A DNA stretch of 64,000 nucleotides. Source: Spirometra erinaceieuropaei (lineage: Eukaryota > Platyhelminthes > Cestoda > Diphyllobothriidea > Diphyllobothriidae). Location of the stretch: the NCBI GenBank assembly GCA_902702965.1, contig CACRXP010000071.1:412540-476539 (forward strand), in the 5' to 3' direction. This document shows, piece by piece, positions 44,761-56,833 of the stretch. Under the pieces are notes generated by a model that was given only the letters and a program-made list of their open reading frames with translations, did no database searches and was not told the origin of the DNA. Position 1 is the stretch's first letter. Each line of letters starts with the position of its first letter. Made by a program: the position numbers and the translations under genes.

Positions 44761-44909
44761 CCTGTACTTGAAACGAATTTGCTAATCTCGTTCAGGAAGA
44801 GGAAGTCAGTGTACCACTTTGGGGTGACTCTTTGGGTCTGTTCTTCGAAGACCAGTGAACGTTGTTTAGTTATCTTCAAGTCGGATGACCAGAATATGAG
44901 GGTTCCGTC
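44761..44909 (-). CDS. WD40 gene exon 3 (WD blade, DGTLIFW)
   Basis: This exon is 149 nt. The acceptor TTTTTTCAG|GAC is strong and the donor is ACAGG|GTGCGT, leaving phase 2. It starts in phase with exon 2, giving AKT|DGTLIFWSSDLK. The blade end DGTLIFW and the following TPKWYTDFLFL linker match the first propeller of WDR49/WDR64-type proteins. Confidence 0.92.
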
Positions 44910-45041
44910 CTGAAAAAACCGACATGAAGACTGTGATAAAAGACAAGGAAGGGTCTTAACCTGGACGTGTACGATAGGTACAGATGTCGATATGCAGAGA
45001 ACTTTCGGTAGGACGCGTGAATATGTACTCCCATTGTACAC

Positions 45042-45844
45042 AGGTGGCCTTGAGCTAGATTCCGGGAAGACTATGGTTAGGGTTAACGGTTAGATGGTAG
45101 TTGGTAGCCCTCCCGGTTCCGAAAACTCCCAGCTACCTGTCTTACGGGACCGGTGGTAATAGGGGCTATACGGATGGGGCAAATGAGTGGAGGCGTAAAT
45201 GGCGCTGGTAGTGTATGCCTGGAATTGACGCTCCTGCTAAAGTGAAAGCCTAATTTAAATAAGGTGAAAAATGCAAGAAGGGTATGGAAATGAGCATGGT
45301 TAACTAGAACGGTATGCGGAATAAATGCAGCTTTACCGCAGACTGGAAAGAATAGCAACTGAAGGTGAAAAACCAACGGGAAGAAGGCAGTGTGTCTTAA
45401 GGTCATTCCGCAGTATGTGCGATAGTACTCAAACCAATAGAATGGACATGAGAACACGGGAATCAAGCAGCGGCACGCAGGACGGCATAACGCAAGCGGG
45501 GTAAGACTTTAATGCCAAGAATATGTTTGGGCGGAAGAGAAAATCCGCAAATAATAGTTTATTGCCACTGTGGCCACACTTAGAATTAAAACTATGGCAG
45601 TAGTTGTGTGCTATACGTTAGTGGAGAATCGGTAGACACCCTCTCTGCGCGACGGTTGTCCTTTTCGCACACGATCACGCCGGACTCTGAAGGAGGTCTG
45701 GAGTAAAAAGACCCAAGGACGCAGGCAAACCGACAAAACGGAGACCCGCGTCCATCCGCCTAGGATGCTACTGAGAAGCATGATGAATCATAATCCGCCT
45801 AGGATAAATCTTTCGCCCTTTACTAAAGTTTTACGTGTGGGGGG
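45042..45844. other. Intron 2 segment with partial inverted copy of the 170-bp repeat
   Basis: GGTTAGGGTTAACGGTTAG at 45075 and GGTGGTAATAGGGGCTATAC at 45152 (reverse of CCCCTATTACCACT) suggest a diverged, inverted copy of the repeat at 38540/42300. No exon was recognised. Confidence 0.4.
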
Positions 45845-45990
45845 TGCAATACGATGAATCTATATAGGCATTTTTGCAGCGCCTCGTTCTCGGGGCGGTT
45901 AAAGTGAACAAGAAAGTCACCCTGACAGGGCTTCTGCGCGTGTACTCCCGGACAGATTGAGAACGTAATCACAGCTACTGAAATCGTAGT
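45845..45990. repeat. Dispersed repeat shared with 714-860
   Basis: TCTATATAGGCAT, GCAGCGCCTCGTTCTCGGGGCG and GAGAACGTAATC align with the 714-860 stretch in the same orientation. Confidence 0.45.
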
Positions 45991-47656
45991 GCCTTAAACT
46001 GGAAGTGCAGAAAAGGATCGCTAACTGGCAGGGCTACCAACTACCATCCCGCGGGGTTAACGTTAGGGTTACGGTCAGGGGTAGGTTTAGGATTAGGGTT
46101 ATGGTCAGGAAAAGAGAATAAGTGCCCTCCCTGGAATTTGGAGTAAGGCCGCCTGAAGTATGTTGGCGCGACGTTTTTCCTTCGGTGTCATATTAAACTT
46201 TCTTACTTTTTGTAGGTGGTACTTTCGTCGCCATCGTGGACACCCGCTACCGTTTCAAGGGTTCAGGGGTAGCTTACACGCGAGTTAAAATAAAATTCAG
46301 GGACATTGTGCCGCATCCAACACACGTCATATTTTCACGTACACCACATTCCTTTAAGACGAAGGACTAGAAAGAAATGGGGATAGACGCGATTGCAGCG
46401 GTCGACGTTGCCACATCCATATATACGCTGGCCACAGACACGCGTTGGCCCACGAGACAGTCCCCGATCTCTCACCGAAGAAAATTTTTGCAGGGTCCCA
46501 TTTAGAAGGAATCGTCGCGGTCTGACCCTCGGTTCAGACCGAATTACGCCTTTAGTTGGTAATCTCCGAAGTCCCGACTAATAGTGTGCCAGGATAGTTT
46601 CAAAGCTTGCCAGATCCGTTCTAAAGAGGAGGATTAACACTGTAATGGGGAGGATATAGTACGGGTGTCCCTAAGATTTTTCTTCCCCACCCGCCATCTA
46701 CGAACGACAATTCCGAGTCAAATGGGCGAATAAGCTGATATGGCACAGACCTTCCCTCGGACGGATGTCCTTCTATACCAAATCGTAAAAAAACCAAAAA
46801 GTCGAACATGGATTTCTGGGGAAAAAATGAAGCAAATGCGGTTTAACGAATCTAGGGAGAAGTTGGAAAATCAGTATCATCAAAATCTCGAAAAGCAGTC
46901 TCTTTGGATTTCCGCACTATGGTCGCATTTTCGACAGACTAACCCCATTTTCTATTCGTGATCTCGACCGGGGAAAATACAGAATCGCCCGAATAAAAAC
47001 AAAATTCCGTATGAAGCGGCCATATGCCCTGTCAAACAGGAAAATCCGGGTGGTTGAGAGGAGGACTGGGCGGACACCGGAGAGAATTTGTTTAAAGTCA
47101 CATGGTTACACACGCATCAGGATGGTATGGAAGGAGTTGAAACGAAAAAACCCTAAAGGATCAACAGTAGCAACCCAAAACACTTGACAGAATTCTACTT
47201 GTCAAATAGATGATCCGCTTTAGATTCTCGACTGTTACCTAACGATTTCTATGTCTCCGCTTTGGGGACGGTAGTTTCTTGAGTGTGTAAACATTCTGAC
47301 TTCAGCAGAGGAAAGTCGATTTGCACCAAGGTCACCCCCCCCCCTCCAGTTGCACTTCATTTCGGCTAGAGCGTTGCGTATGCAGTCCAACTAGTATCCC
47401 CCATGTTTCGCCAATGCTTCGTTTCACATGGAAAATTATCTTAACTCGTGGATTCGCTTTTTGGAAGGGACAAATTAAATCTGTCTCGGTGTCGCTCTAC
47501 CCGCGTCACTTCAACTACATTTCCCAGAGAAACGTGCAAACCGACAAATAGGCCATTCTCTAACATTCACATAGCGTTTTTAGGTTAAAAGGTTCATAGT
47601 AAGTTCCACAATTTTACAGTTATAATCAAAATACCTCATGCGAAATATCAGCTCAC
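45991..47656. other. Intron 2 segment with short TTAGGG-like tract
   Basis: GTTAGGGTTACGG and GGATTAGGGTTATGG occur at 46060-46108. The rest shows no motif. Poly-C at 47335. Confidence 0.4.
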
Positions 47657-47896
47657 CGTTTTTGCCACAATAAATCCCCCTCCGTGCCTTCGTGCAACGG
47701 TGCGAGCAACTGGCTCCCGGTTCGGCAAAACGCAAGTCTTTATGGGTTCCTTGATTTGAATAAGCCGAGCCTTGGCCAATCGCAAATCTCTGGCCTTGTG
47801 CTTGCATAGTAGGAAGGTGCATATGTCACTACAGGAGAGACTGCCAAGTCCACTAATGTCGATTTCATCAAAGAGTGTTTTGACCAGTATGTCAAT
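47657..47896 (-). CDS. WD40 gene exon 2 (degenerate EF-hand, start of propeller)
   Basis: This exon is 240 nt, phase 0 to phase 0, with acceptor AAGCTTTAG| and donor ACG|GTGAGC. It encodes TLFDEIDISGLGSLSCSDI, an EF-hand-shaped segment, then the basic linker KHKARDLRLAKAR and the NREPVAR motif that in this family leads into the first WD blade. The EF loop reads D-I-S-G-L-G-S-L-S-C-S-D. It lacks the acidic residue at loop position 5 and has Asp instead of Glu at position 12, so calcium binding may be weak or lost. It is separated from exon 1 by only 38 bp. Confidence 0.85.
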
Positions 47897-47934
47897 CTAA
47901 AGCTTCAACTGAATCAGCACCGAGAACCAAATAC
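47897..47934 (-). other. 38-bp mini-intron (intron 1)
   Basis: The sequence runs GTATTTGG ... GCTTTAG on the minus strand. Reading through it meets an in-frame TGA, while removal joins LRRPSGE to IDILVKTLFDE in phase. Introns of this size are common near the 5' ends of flatworm genes. Confidence 0.75.
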
Positions 47935-48075
47935 TTCGCCTGACGGTCGCCTAAGGTTTCCCTTCATAGTATTTCGAAATGTATCCAGATCCACGCGTCC
48001 GCCTTGCTTCTGACTGCTTGTCCATAGAGCGTATTGGAAACGCTTCAAGTCCTCGAATTCGAGTTCGTCTATGAC
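47935..48075 (-). CDS. WD40 gene exon 1 (first recognised; EF-hand-like N-terminus)
   Basis: This exon is 141 nt with an open frame and encodes LEFEDLKRFQYALW and later GGRVDLDTFR. It resembles the helical region before the EF-hand in WDR49/WDY proteins. The donor is GAA|GTATTT, phase 0. The right boundary is chosen at a CTAACTTCCAG acceptor (CT at 48076-48077). The frame stays open upstream to ATGs at 48135 and 48228, so this may instead be the initiator exon extending to one of them. Confidence 0.72.
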
Positions 48076-48228
48076 CTGGAAGTTAGTTTCATGTAAGCCT
48101 TTGATGAGAACCCACGTTTTTCTCACTGTCGGCATGAGTTGAAGGCGTCTTGACTGCCGAGCGTGAATGTAAACTAGCGGACCGGAATTTTCGCTCAAAA
48201 CGCCGATGGCCATTTCGCCCTTCCTCAT

Positions 48229-50188
48229 TTGGCGTGGACACTCGCGAACTGAAAGGCGACAGGGTAAGACAAACTACAGGCAAACCCCAAACGCAGTTGG
48301 CTCCATTTTTGAGCAAAAAAGATGCTCTTTTCTGCCGATTTTGACCGTCGTCCGTGGGCCATTTGCACTAGTTTGCAAGTGCTGAGCGCAAACTTACAGT
48401 GCCTGAGATAGACGCCGTTGCTTGCATTCCGGTTGGTTACCGATGCTCCAATCAAATGACCGGTGAACGTGTTATAATTACTTAACTAAAATAAGTAGAG
48501 CAGCAAAATTATGTGATCCTTGTCGGTAATTAATCATTAGGTAAATAGGTTAACTCGAATAGTCATCTTAAGTGAGTCTTTCTTTAGCTCCGGTTAAATA
48601 AGAATTCGAGCAAATTGAAGCACGGTTTTTCCGAAATAAATTTGAACAAGACAAAAGGGACGAAACATGCAGGATTTAATGACGCGACCTCTTATCTAAC
48701 TGCACGCGGTCATTGCATACTTGAAAGACAAGGTAAGCTGTTCAGTCTAGAGGGGTGAAACGTGATAGGTAAAATAAAACATGGACTGTTAGTCTGATAT
48801 GCGGGTGCACATGACGAGGGGGAAGGGGGGGGGTACTCATCTAAACAAGCGAGTTCAGACTACAGTGAAAACTTGTCAGGCATGACTAAAACTGCGACGC
48901 GCGGGACAGCAGTCAGTCATGCCGGGGAGAGGGGGGGGGAGGAAGTGAGAGGACAGGCATGGGAATGCGGGGTGCGAAGCCGATCACGTGACCCAGCCGC
49001 TCACAGAGTTTTGGTTTTCTCCTCCATATCGCAGCGGCTTTTGTAAAGCGCAAGAGACACCCAGTGGTCGCCCGAAGCAGAACCTTAAATGCAACCTTTA
49101 AGTCCAACGTCTGACCCGTGTCCGCCAGGTGCTTCGTAAACGAGATACTGGGTGCCTTAATTTCCGTCTTAAGCAACCACTTCGGCATGTGTTCAGCTGA
49201 CAGAGCTGTCAACTGTCTTTACGTGCGCGAAAAGGGTATGGCATGTAAGGCCCTTGGGTGACCCTAATTCGCCACAAACCAAACTCTAACCATGGTCATG
49301 CCTTAAATGGGAAATCTCCAGCTCGTACGCATTTAGGGAAAACTCGGACGTAACCGTAACCCGGAGTCGAGCCCTTAAACCCCAACCCAGGCCTGGCAAC
49401 CCTAGTCCCAAGAATAACCCAATTAACGCCAATTCTAACTGTTGCCCAAAGCCTAACCTCGAGCGCAAAACGGGCAACGTTAATGTCGGTGACGCTATTG
49501 GAGGTCAAAAGCTGCTTCCTGCATAGGCCCTATCGAAACCTTCTGTTAAGCAAACCATTATGAAGCACACCTAACTAAGTGAGATAAGAAGGCAGACTTT
49601 TGAGGAGCTACCCAGGGGGTTACATGCCCTACCCTTACCTTTTGGATTAATTACGTCGCCTTTAATGATTCGCCTGAGCAGAATCCCTATCGCAACATTC
49701 CGCCAGGGGAACCATTATGAGGCACACCTAACTAAGTGCCTTCACGTGTTCCATAAACTTGGAACTAAACACACAATGTTTCCTCTAAAGTGGCTTAACA
49801 TACCCTTTCATAGGGGCCTTTATATTAACCAACATATCTCAGCTTTTTCATTTCCATTAGATGTTTTGTGAATGATATTGGTGAACTTGGTTACAGCAAA
49901 CTACAAAAAGAATCAAGCGAGCATCCAAAATTCCCAAGATTTAACTTCATTAAAATTGAAATATTCCATTCTTTAATAAGGGTACTTTAAGGACGAAGTG
50001 AATTTATACTAAAATGGTCATAAGGGATAGATTTCTCATCAAAACCCGAAGAAAAAAAGTGACGGTATTTCAATTGTACTATTTTCTGGATGCATTTTAA
50101 ATGGGTAAATGGAAATTTACTTAATTAAAAACCACCAAACTTCTGGCAGGATTTTGCCTAAGATTATATTCCCTAATAATTGCTCATA
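48229..50188. other. Upstream region of the WD40 gene, nothing firm
   Basis: This should contain the promoter or further 5' exons, but none could be identified. Poly-G tracts lie at 48820 and 48930. A weak CCCTAA-like tract lies at 49355-49475, and GGCACACCTAACTAAGTG is directly repeated near 49565 and 49720. Confidence 0.35.
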
Positions 50189-51169
50189 CAGTAGGTGGGC
50201 TAACTCAAGCAATATCAACTGGAATTCCGAAATACGTTTTCGGTTCGAGAAGACTAATTAAGTAGGGTTGTAAAACTATTCGTTGTGTAGCATAATTCTA
50301 TTATAATTCAGTTACCTAAGGATGCCGGTTTTCGACCGAACTTCTTCCCGGCCGCATGAAAAAAACTATACTCCATAAAAAATGACAACATAAGAAGCAT
50401 ACATTTATCTCATTAATTTCCATACCCTAAGAAATTCAATTATATTTCATGAAAGCCATGCATAAAATACTCATTCTTTTCCTCATTCGGTAGAAAATTA
50501 CGTCTTATTCCGACGCTATACTCGAATGAGGGACATAATTCGGTTTTCAAAAACTCCAATTCCGGAATAATTTTGAACCCCGACCCGCCGTAACACTTGC
50601 ACTCAGGATTTTCAAACTACAGACCGTATTTTTCCGCGTAGGGAAAACCATACATTTCTCTACGGTATTAAGAGGAGGCCATATGGGATTCATAAAATTT
50701 AGCAGTGGATTTCAGCCATATTGTTAAGCCACATTGGTAAATGCAGAGACATGACGTTTTATAAGGGCCATTTCACGGTATTAAAAGATCTCACACTTAG
50801 AAACTTTTTAAAAACCGGATTACACCCTTCCTTTGAGTATAAATCTGGAAGAAGACGCAATTTTCTACCGAATGAGTAGAAGAATGAATGTTTTTATGGA
50901 TGTTTTCCATGAAATATAGTTGAATTTTTAAGGGTATGGAAATTAATGAGATAAATGCATGTTGCTTACGTTTTCATTTTTTACAGAGTATAGTTTTTGC
51001 ATTCAGCCGGAAAGAAGTTCGTTCGAAAGGCGGCGTCCTTGGGTAACTGAATTATAAGAGAATTATGCTGCATAATGATTTGCTTTACAGTTATACTTAA
51101 TTAATCTTCTCGAAACGAAAACGCATTTCGGAATTTCGGTTGACATTTCATGAGTTAGTCCACCTACTG
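50189..51169. mobile_element. Foldback element B2 (981 bp, TA-flanked)
   Basis: The left end is CAGTAGGTGGGCTAACTC and the right end GAGTTAGTCCACCTACTG, with TA duplications at 50187-50188 and 51170-51171. The whole length folds back on itself (for example GAAGACTAATTAAGTA versus TACTTAATTAATCTTC-like arms). It is the uninterrupted relative of B1 at 13980. No coding capacity. Confidence 0.88.
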
Positions 51170-51304
51170 TACATTTCAATGCACATGAAAATTTCTGCCA
51201 ATATTGCATGGGTTTCGGTGCATGACGAACCTAAAGGTCATTTTCCGTTTTAACTACACCCGGAGGATTATTACACAGCCATCAAATGAGGAAATTTTAA
51301 AATG

Positions 51305-51593
51305 TCAGAAATAGTCGGATAAATTAGCAGGAAACCAAACGATTTCTCCTGAACGCGAGGAGGATAGTGGCTTTCTCGTCCATGTCTCTGAGCATAAACA
51401 GCAGGACTCTGATCTTTTGTTCAAAGGACAAAATATGGCGGGTAAAACGAGGGTTTTCAAATCGGAAGCCACGTAGAATATCATCAAGCATATTACTGAA
51501 ATGCAATTGATTCTGCGTGCTGACTCTGGTCAGAATTGTGAGTAGATACATGTGATCGGACACTGAATTTGTAGGCTGATAGCTACTGAACAC
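51305..51593 (-). CDS. Unrecognised open frame, possible exon
   Basis: An 89-codon open frame with codon-like composition encodes phrases such as NMLDDILRGFRFENPRF and MLRDMDEKATILLAFRR. A reasonable acceptor (TGTGTTCAG|) lies just upstream on the minus strand, but no good donor was found. It is on the same strand as the WD40 gene and 3 kb upstream of its first recognised exon. It could be a 5' exon, part of another gene or a chance frame. I do not recognise the sequence. Confidence 0.2.
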
Positions 51594-52228
51594 ATGAAAA
51601 TGCGGATTGTGATCGTTACCTCTAAATTTTCACAACGTTGGTGAAATAAAACGTTCGTAATTAAAACAAGGACCATGGGGATACCTTGGTTTTGGCCACT
51701 TGGTCAGATGTTTACCACCGGGGAAAAATCCCGAAAGTTAGAGTCGATGGATTCCTAGAAACATTTTTCACTCAAACCAAGTGTGTGCTCGAATAGGATG
51801 GAGGGCTTCACAAAGTGAGCGTCTACGGGCGACGGACCTGGTGAGAATAGTTGGTAGAGGGCAAAGCTTCCTAGACCAGCTGGTTTAACATCTGGACAGT
51901 GACGCATGTAACGTGTGGTTTCGCAGTGAAGTGAACAAGGACTGGATCGATCCGCCTCGTGATAGGTGGTTTTTGCACCGATTAAGTTTTGGCTCGTTTC
52001 CTCTTCTTTTTCTTTTTCTTCTTCTTCTTCTTCAACCTTTTGACAATAACTCTCTGCCACCACCGAGTAACCGGCGTTCAAGAAGACGTAGTGGACGACG
52101 CCTCGGAGAGACACGCTAACAATAGCCATGACCTTCCGAGAGTTCAAGTTTGGTTTCGTCAAATTTTCTGGGGCGCCTGTAGTGGCCCATCTTCGGACGC
52201 AACGCTGGGCCTCTCGCGACTGTTTGTA
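51594..52228. other. No gene recognised
   Basis: A pyrimidine-rich CTTCTTTTTCTTTTTCTTCTTC run lies near 52000. The 51755-52333 minus-strand frame is largely antisense to this run and to the foldback arm. Confidence 0.4.
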
Positions 52229-53221
52229 CAGTGCGTGACCTATCTCATGAAATGTTGGCTGAAATTCTGAAATGCGTTTTCGATTAGCAAGGATTACTTG
52301 GTCGCGGTTGTAATATTGATTATCATAAGGCATAGTCTTATAACATTTTAGACTCGGCAGGGTGTCGGCTTTTAAATGCAGTTCTTTTCAATCTCCTGTA
52401 GAGAGCGTTCTCGGTAAAAAATGACAACTTAAGTAGCATGCGTTTCTCCAATTGATTTTAGATGGTCTTGGAAATTCAAATATATTTTATAGAAACCACA
52501 AACAAAAATGTGCTTTCTTTTAGTCAATCAATAGAGAATCACGTCTTCTTAATATTTTATACTTAAGGAAGGAGTATAATTAGGTTTTAAAAAAGTTTTC
52601 CAATGGCCGAAAAATTTGGAGCCCGATCATTCGTTGCATTAGCGCTTAGTGATTACACTCTACAAGGTGCATGCGTTCCGTGTAGAGAAAATCCCATATA
52701 TCTATATGTCATTAAAGAGATATCATGCAGGGTCCATAAAATTTCGCAATGGATGCGGACCATGTACATTTCATGAGGAGCAGTGGTAAACGGCCAGGTA
52801 CGATGCTATGTGAATGGACATATCGCGGTCTTAAAAAGTCTCATAATTAGAAACTTTTTTTAAAACCTAATTATACTCCTTCCTTAAGTATAAAATATAT
52901 AGAAGACGTGATTCTCTATTGACTGACTAAAGAAAAGTATATTTTTGTTAGTGGTTTCTATAAAATATATTTGAATTTCCAAGGCCATCGAAAATCAATG
53001 GGAAAAATGCATGCTACATAAGTAGTCATTTTTTACCGAGCACGCTTTCTACGGGAGATTGAAAAAAAGTGCATTTAAAAGCCGACATCCTGCCGAGTCT
53101 AAAATGTTATAAGACTATGCCTTATGGTAATCAGTATTGCAACCGCGACCAAGTAATCCTTGCTAATCGAAAACGCATTTCAGAATTTCAACCAACATTT
53201 CACGAGATATGTCACGCACTG
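52229..53221. mobile_element. Foldback element A3 (993 bp, TA-flanked)
   Basis: Starts CAGTGCGTGACCTATCTCATG and ends GAGATATGTCACGCACTG, with TA at 52227-52228 and 53222-53223. The arms are reverse complements throughout, and nucleotide identity to A2 (19451-20445) is high, including shared internal variants. Confidence 0.9.
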
Positions 53222-55844
53222 TACGTGCCTACTAAGTACAGTCTGGTTCCCAGTCAATGTCGGGCGTGCAGACTGGCCAATTATCTTCGAGGCTGAGTCA
53301 GACGTGACCTCCCTGACGGCTTTGGACAGCTGCCCCCCTGTAACGGCCCACAACTGGTATAGATTTGTTTGAATGAACTAACACTTTTGGACCACGGACC
53401 TGGAATGATGATAGCGTAACTGCGTGCTGGTAAAGATGGCCAGTGTTCCTTCCTCTCAGTACCGCCGACTCCATCCCCGCGACTTACCGTTACGCTCGCA
53501 TCGCTCTCTCCCCCTCTACGTCGGCACCTCCCTCGGCCCTTCCCTGCAGTTGCCCACGGCGCTGCATACCCCACCGGTTGTTTAGCTGGCATGCCAGAGT
53601 CGCCTCTCCAGACAGGTCACTCCACTGCTGTGACTCATTCTTCTTGTACGATTAATCAGTATTATATGTACTTCAAATTCCAATCTTCTTCCATTGTATT
53701 TGTCGCCTACTTGACGTTCCTGCCTCTCTTACGTGCGGATGAGTATCGCGACATGCTAAGCACTCTATTCAGATCGATCTTAGCCAGGATCTCCTCCCAG
53801 CGCTTCGCTATCTTGGTGTGTACAACCCTTGACGTCCTCGGCCGCTACAACACTCACACCCGTGGCGTCAAATGTGCCCTCGTTTGACTGCTGACTCTTA
53901 CCAGCCTCTTCCCTAATAGCTCTGTACAGAATAAGACGTCCTCCCAACTGGCGTACCTCTTCTTCACTCGCTTTTCAGAACCGGGGTCTGGTTAATGTAG
54001 TGGCTAGGACCTAACGGTAGCTAAAACTACTGCAGCACAGTTTTCCCGTAATGGAACTTTGGTGAAGACCGAAGACTGTCATAAACTGCCCACTTTCCTA
54101 ACATGTCGTGATATGGTACATAGATTGATTTTTGTTGGAAATGGGTAGCACTGCACAAGGTTCGATACGACAATTTTTTACATTTCACCTCTGTTTCTGG
54201 GTATCTCAACTGGAGGTGTCGGAAAACAGTCTCGCGGAATATTTCCAGGCGTGCTGCAGCCTCGCAAACTATATGACCGCGGCCGGCTTCAAGTGTTGCT
54301 ATTACATTCTAGCCCTTGGGGCTAGAAGGCGATTTCCTGTAAGTCTTATTTTCAGCACAGACTTTATCATCATTATATTTTTCAAAGCAAAATCTCACTG
54401 CTGATTCTGTGACAGAGTCCTCACTGCCCCCTCTGTCTTTTCAGTTGCAATACGGTCGTTTCCACTTACGTAAGTAAGAGTATTTCTGATCTCACCTACT
54501 TGTCCTGTAACAACTGCAAAATCAGCGAAATGATTTTCAGAAAATTCTAATTGAGTCCAACGCAATAAGGAAATATATCATGTACTCTGGAACTACACCT
54601 GCTTCAGCGTCAGAAAATAAGCATTTCATCAAAAATGTACATTTAAAAGACTGAAGTGAAAAACAGCTCCTAAATATTTTCCGGCCTATTACATAGGAAG
54701 GGGTCTTTTTGCAAAAGAGAAGAATATGTGGGGTTTCCCGATTGGATAAAAACAGGCCGACTGCATAGAATGATCGCAAATATTCCATAAAATAAAAAAC
54801 ATGCTAACATCTGTTTACAGTAGCGTCCTCATGACCAACGCTGCAACTTCGCCTACCTGACCGAATGTCAGGAGAAATATTAAAAATAGTAATAATTATG
54901 CCATCCAGTATAATCTTAGCGTGCTTTGGCACGACATGCATACGAAAAATCGAGTAAGTTTTGATTAATTGATTCCTTAAATGTGAGGAAACAGAGGTGA
55001 CTGTTGTAGGTCTAAGTACATTTTTCATTTTTGCCCTTGCCATTTCTTGTACACCCGAACACTTTTGTACTCTTGTTCAAATATGATAAAATACAAACGA
55101 CAACCATCTTCGATTTGCAACAACACGTGTTCTGATTTCCCTGCCGTTTGAGGTCGAGGGCTCATGAGTTACTTTTATGTGCTTGAATCCGTTTTAGCCA
55201 AGCGAAATAAATATCTCGAAGTTATTTCTTGATCATATCTCCCTGGGCGTTGGTTTTTCCGAACAACAGGCACCGTTAACAATAACTAGTTCGAAACTTC
55301 TAGGAATTACCCAAAAGGTATCTGGATATTAACTGCAGCCTGGTTCGGGAGATGACTTTACTTTTCGCGGGTCTGAACAGCAATTCACCTCTGCCGTTTT
55401 CCTCTTTCTTTTTCTTCGTCATTATTCGTAGGTTAAACGCAGCTTCCCGCACCCAGAACTAAGTTCTTTTTCCTTGAATATTCTTTTTTGTAGTTCTGAT
55501 TTTTGTTTACACCTTACTGTTGACTTCGGAGTGGTAAACATCAATTAAAGGCGATCAAGATAGATCTTCTCCATGTCGAAGTCGGTGCGTAACCCACCCC
55601 AGGTCTAAGGTGGTGCTTGTGCTTTTGCGGTGCGAAATATCAGTGGACGACGAGGCATTTCATTTTCAGATCCTGCGCATTATTAAGGTAAAGGCACATT
55701 TTCTTAATGTCCTTCTTGAATAGAACATATTCTTATTTCAGACCCAATAACTTCTGCGCATACATACTTCATTCTAACTTGACACAGAGGTGCAGTCGCC
55801 ATACTTGGATTTAAACATATTTTAAATTGTGCTCACATGAGGGA
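53222..55844. other. No gene recognised
   Basis: A plus-strand frame (53591-53887) encodes RISSQRFAILVCTTLDVLGR. A vaguely similar CATVDVFGRYR occurs on the minus strand near 57100, so both may be remnants of one unknown repeat. Nothing else was recognised. Confidence 0.3.
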
Positions 55845-56833
55845 TTATCCTTGTCCTACGTGGACCGCCTGATATCTTTTGGCCTGAAAAGCAACAACGC
55901 TAGGGTATAATGATACACTGTCGATAGCATATAAAGGTATGTGCGCCGTTTCAGCCGACAATTTAAAAGTTTTGAAATAGGCCGCATTTCTAAAGACCAG
56001 GTATCTGGAAGTCCCCTGCTGGCAGTCTTTTGCCGCCTCCTCTGACTGGAAGTTTAGTAGAAGAATTAAAGCATTTTCCTTAAACAGGACGCGGACTGTT
56101 GACCAGCACAAGAACCTTCGGCGCGCATTTATTTGACGCAATATCTTCTCCTATGGTTGTAAATACATGCTCCTCGCACCACCCCATTTTCTTCCAGTCG
56201 CATGTATTACTTGCATAGAGGGTCAGCTTTTCCTTGCAAATCTCTTCGTAACTTACGTCAGACACTTTCATATGCAATAATCCCGAATTTCAAAAATGAC
56301 GTCCATTTACAACTGAGCTATGTGTACTTGCAGAATTTAAATAGACGATAGGGAACGAAACGCCTCCCCATCTAAAAATGCCCGCTTTCATTTAAACGAC
56401 TGCGCAACCTGTTAGTGGTCCGATGTTTATGGATTAGGATCCGGGTGTTATGTACCTCACTGAATCGACAAGCTACGCTACTTCCTGACCAGACCCTTTT
56501 GCAGTTAGTTTTGACTTCCGCCACAAAGACTGTTTCGACAAAGTGGCTTGTCTTCTCCGTAGTGACTCTTTTCGGTCGCATTTGCCTTACGATTAAATAT
56601 CCCTTCATTCTTCGAAATTTTATGCACAGCATAAATGGCAATGATTGGTTGTATAAAATCCTCTTGGTCATCTTCTGACGATTAGATGCCATGTTGTACA
56701 ATTTTAGACAACCTGCTAGAATTCGCCTCCAATTACTGAAGATTTTGACCTCCCTCCCCGAAAATGATTTGCCTCCTGTTTTCCCTTTGTGCTCCAGCCT
56801 TTCTATGCATGATTTTTTTCCAGTTGGTTTCAA
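55845..56833 (-). other. Cluster of unrecognised minus-strand frames
   Basis: Three successive minus-strand frames (56372-56833, 56080-56277, 55845-56141) have protein-like composition (for example CKRVWSGSSVACRF, CDWKKMGWCEEHVF, FKTFKLSAETAHIPL). They might be one decayed ORF of a mobile element. No motif was identified. Confidence 0.2.

Noticed and set aside
51755..52333. 192-codon minus-strand frame
   Set aside because: It is made partly of the pyrimidine-rich run and the foldback arm read antisense.
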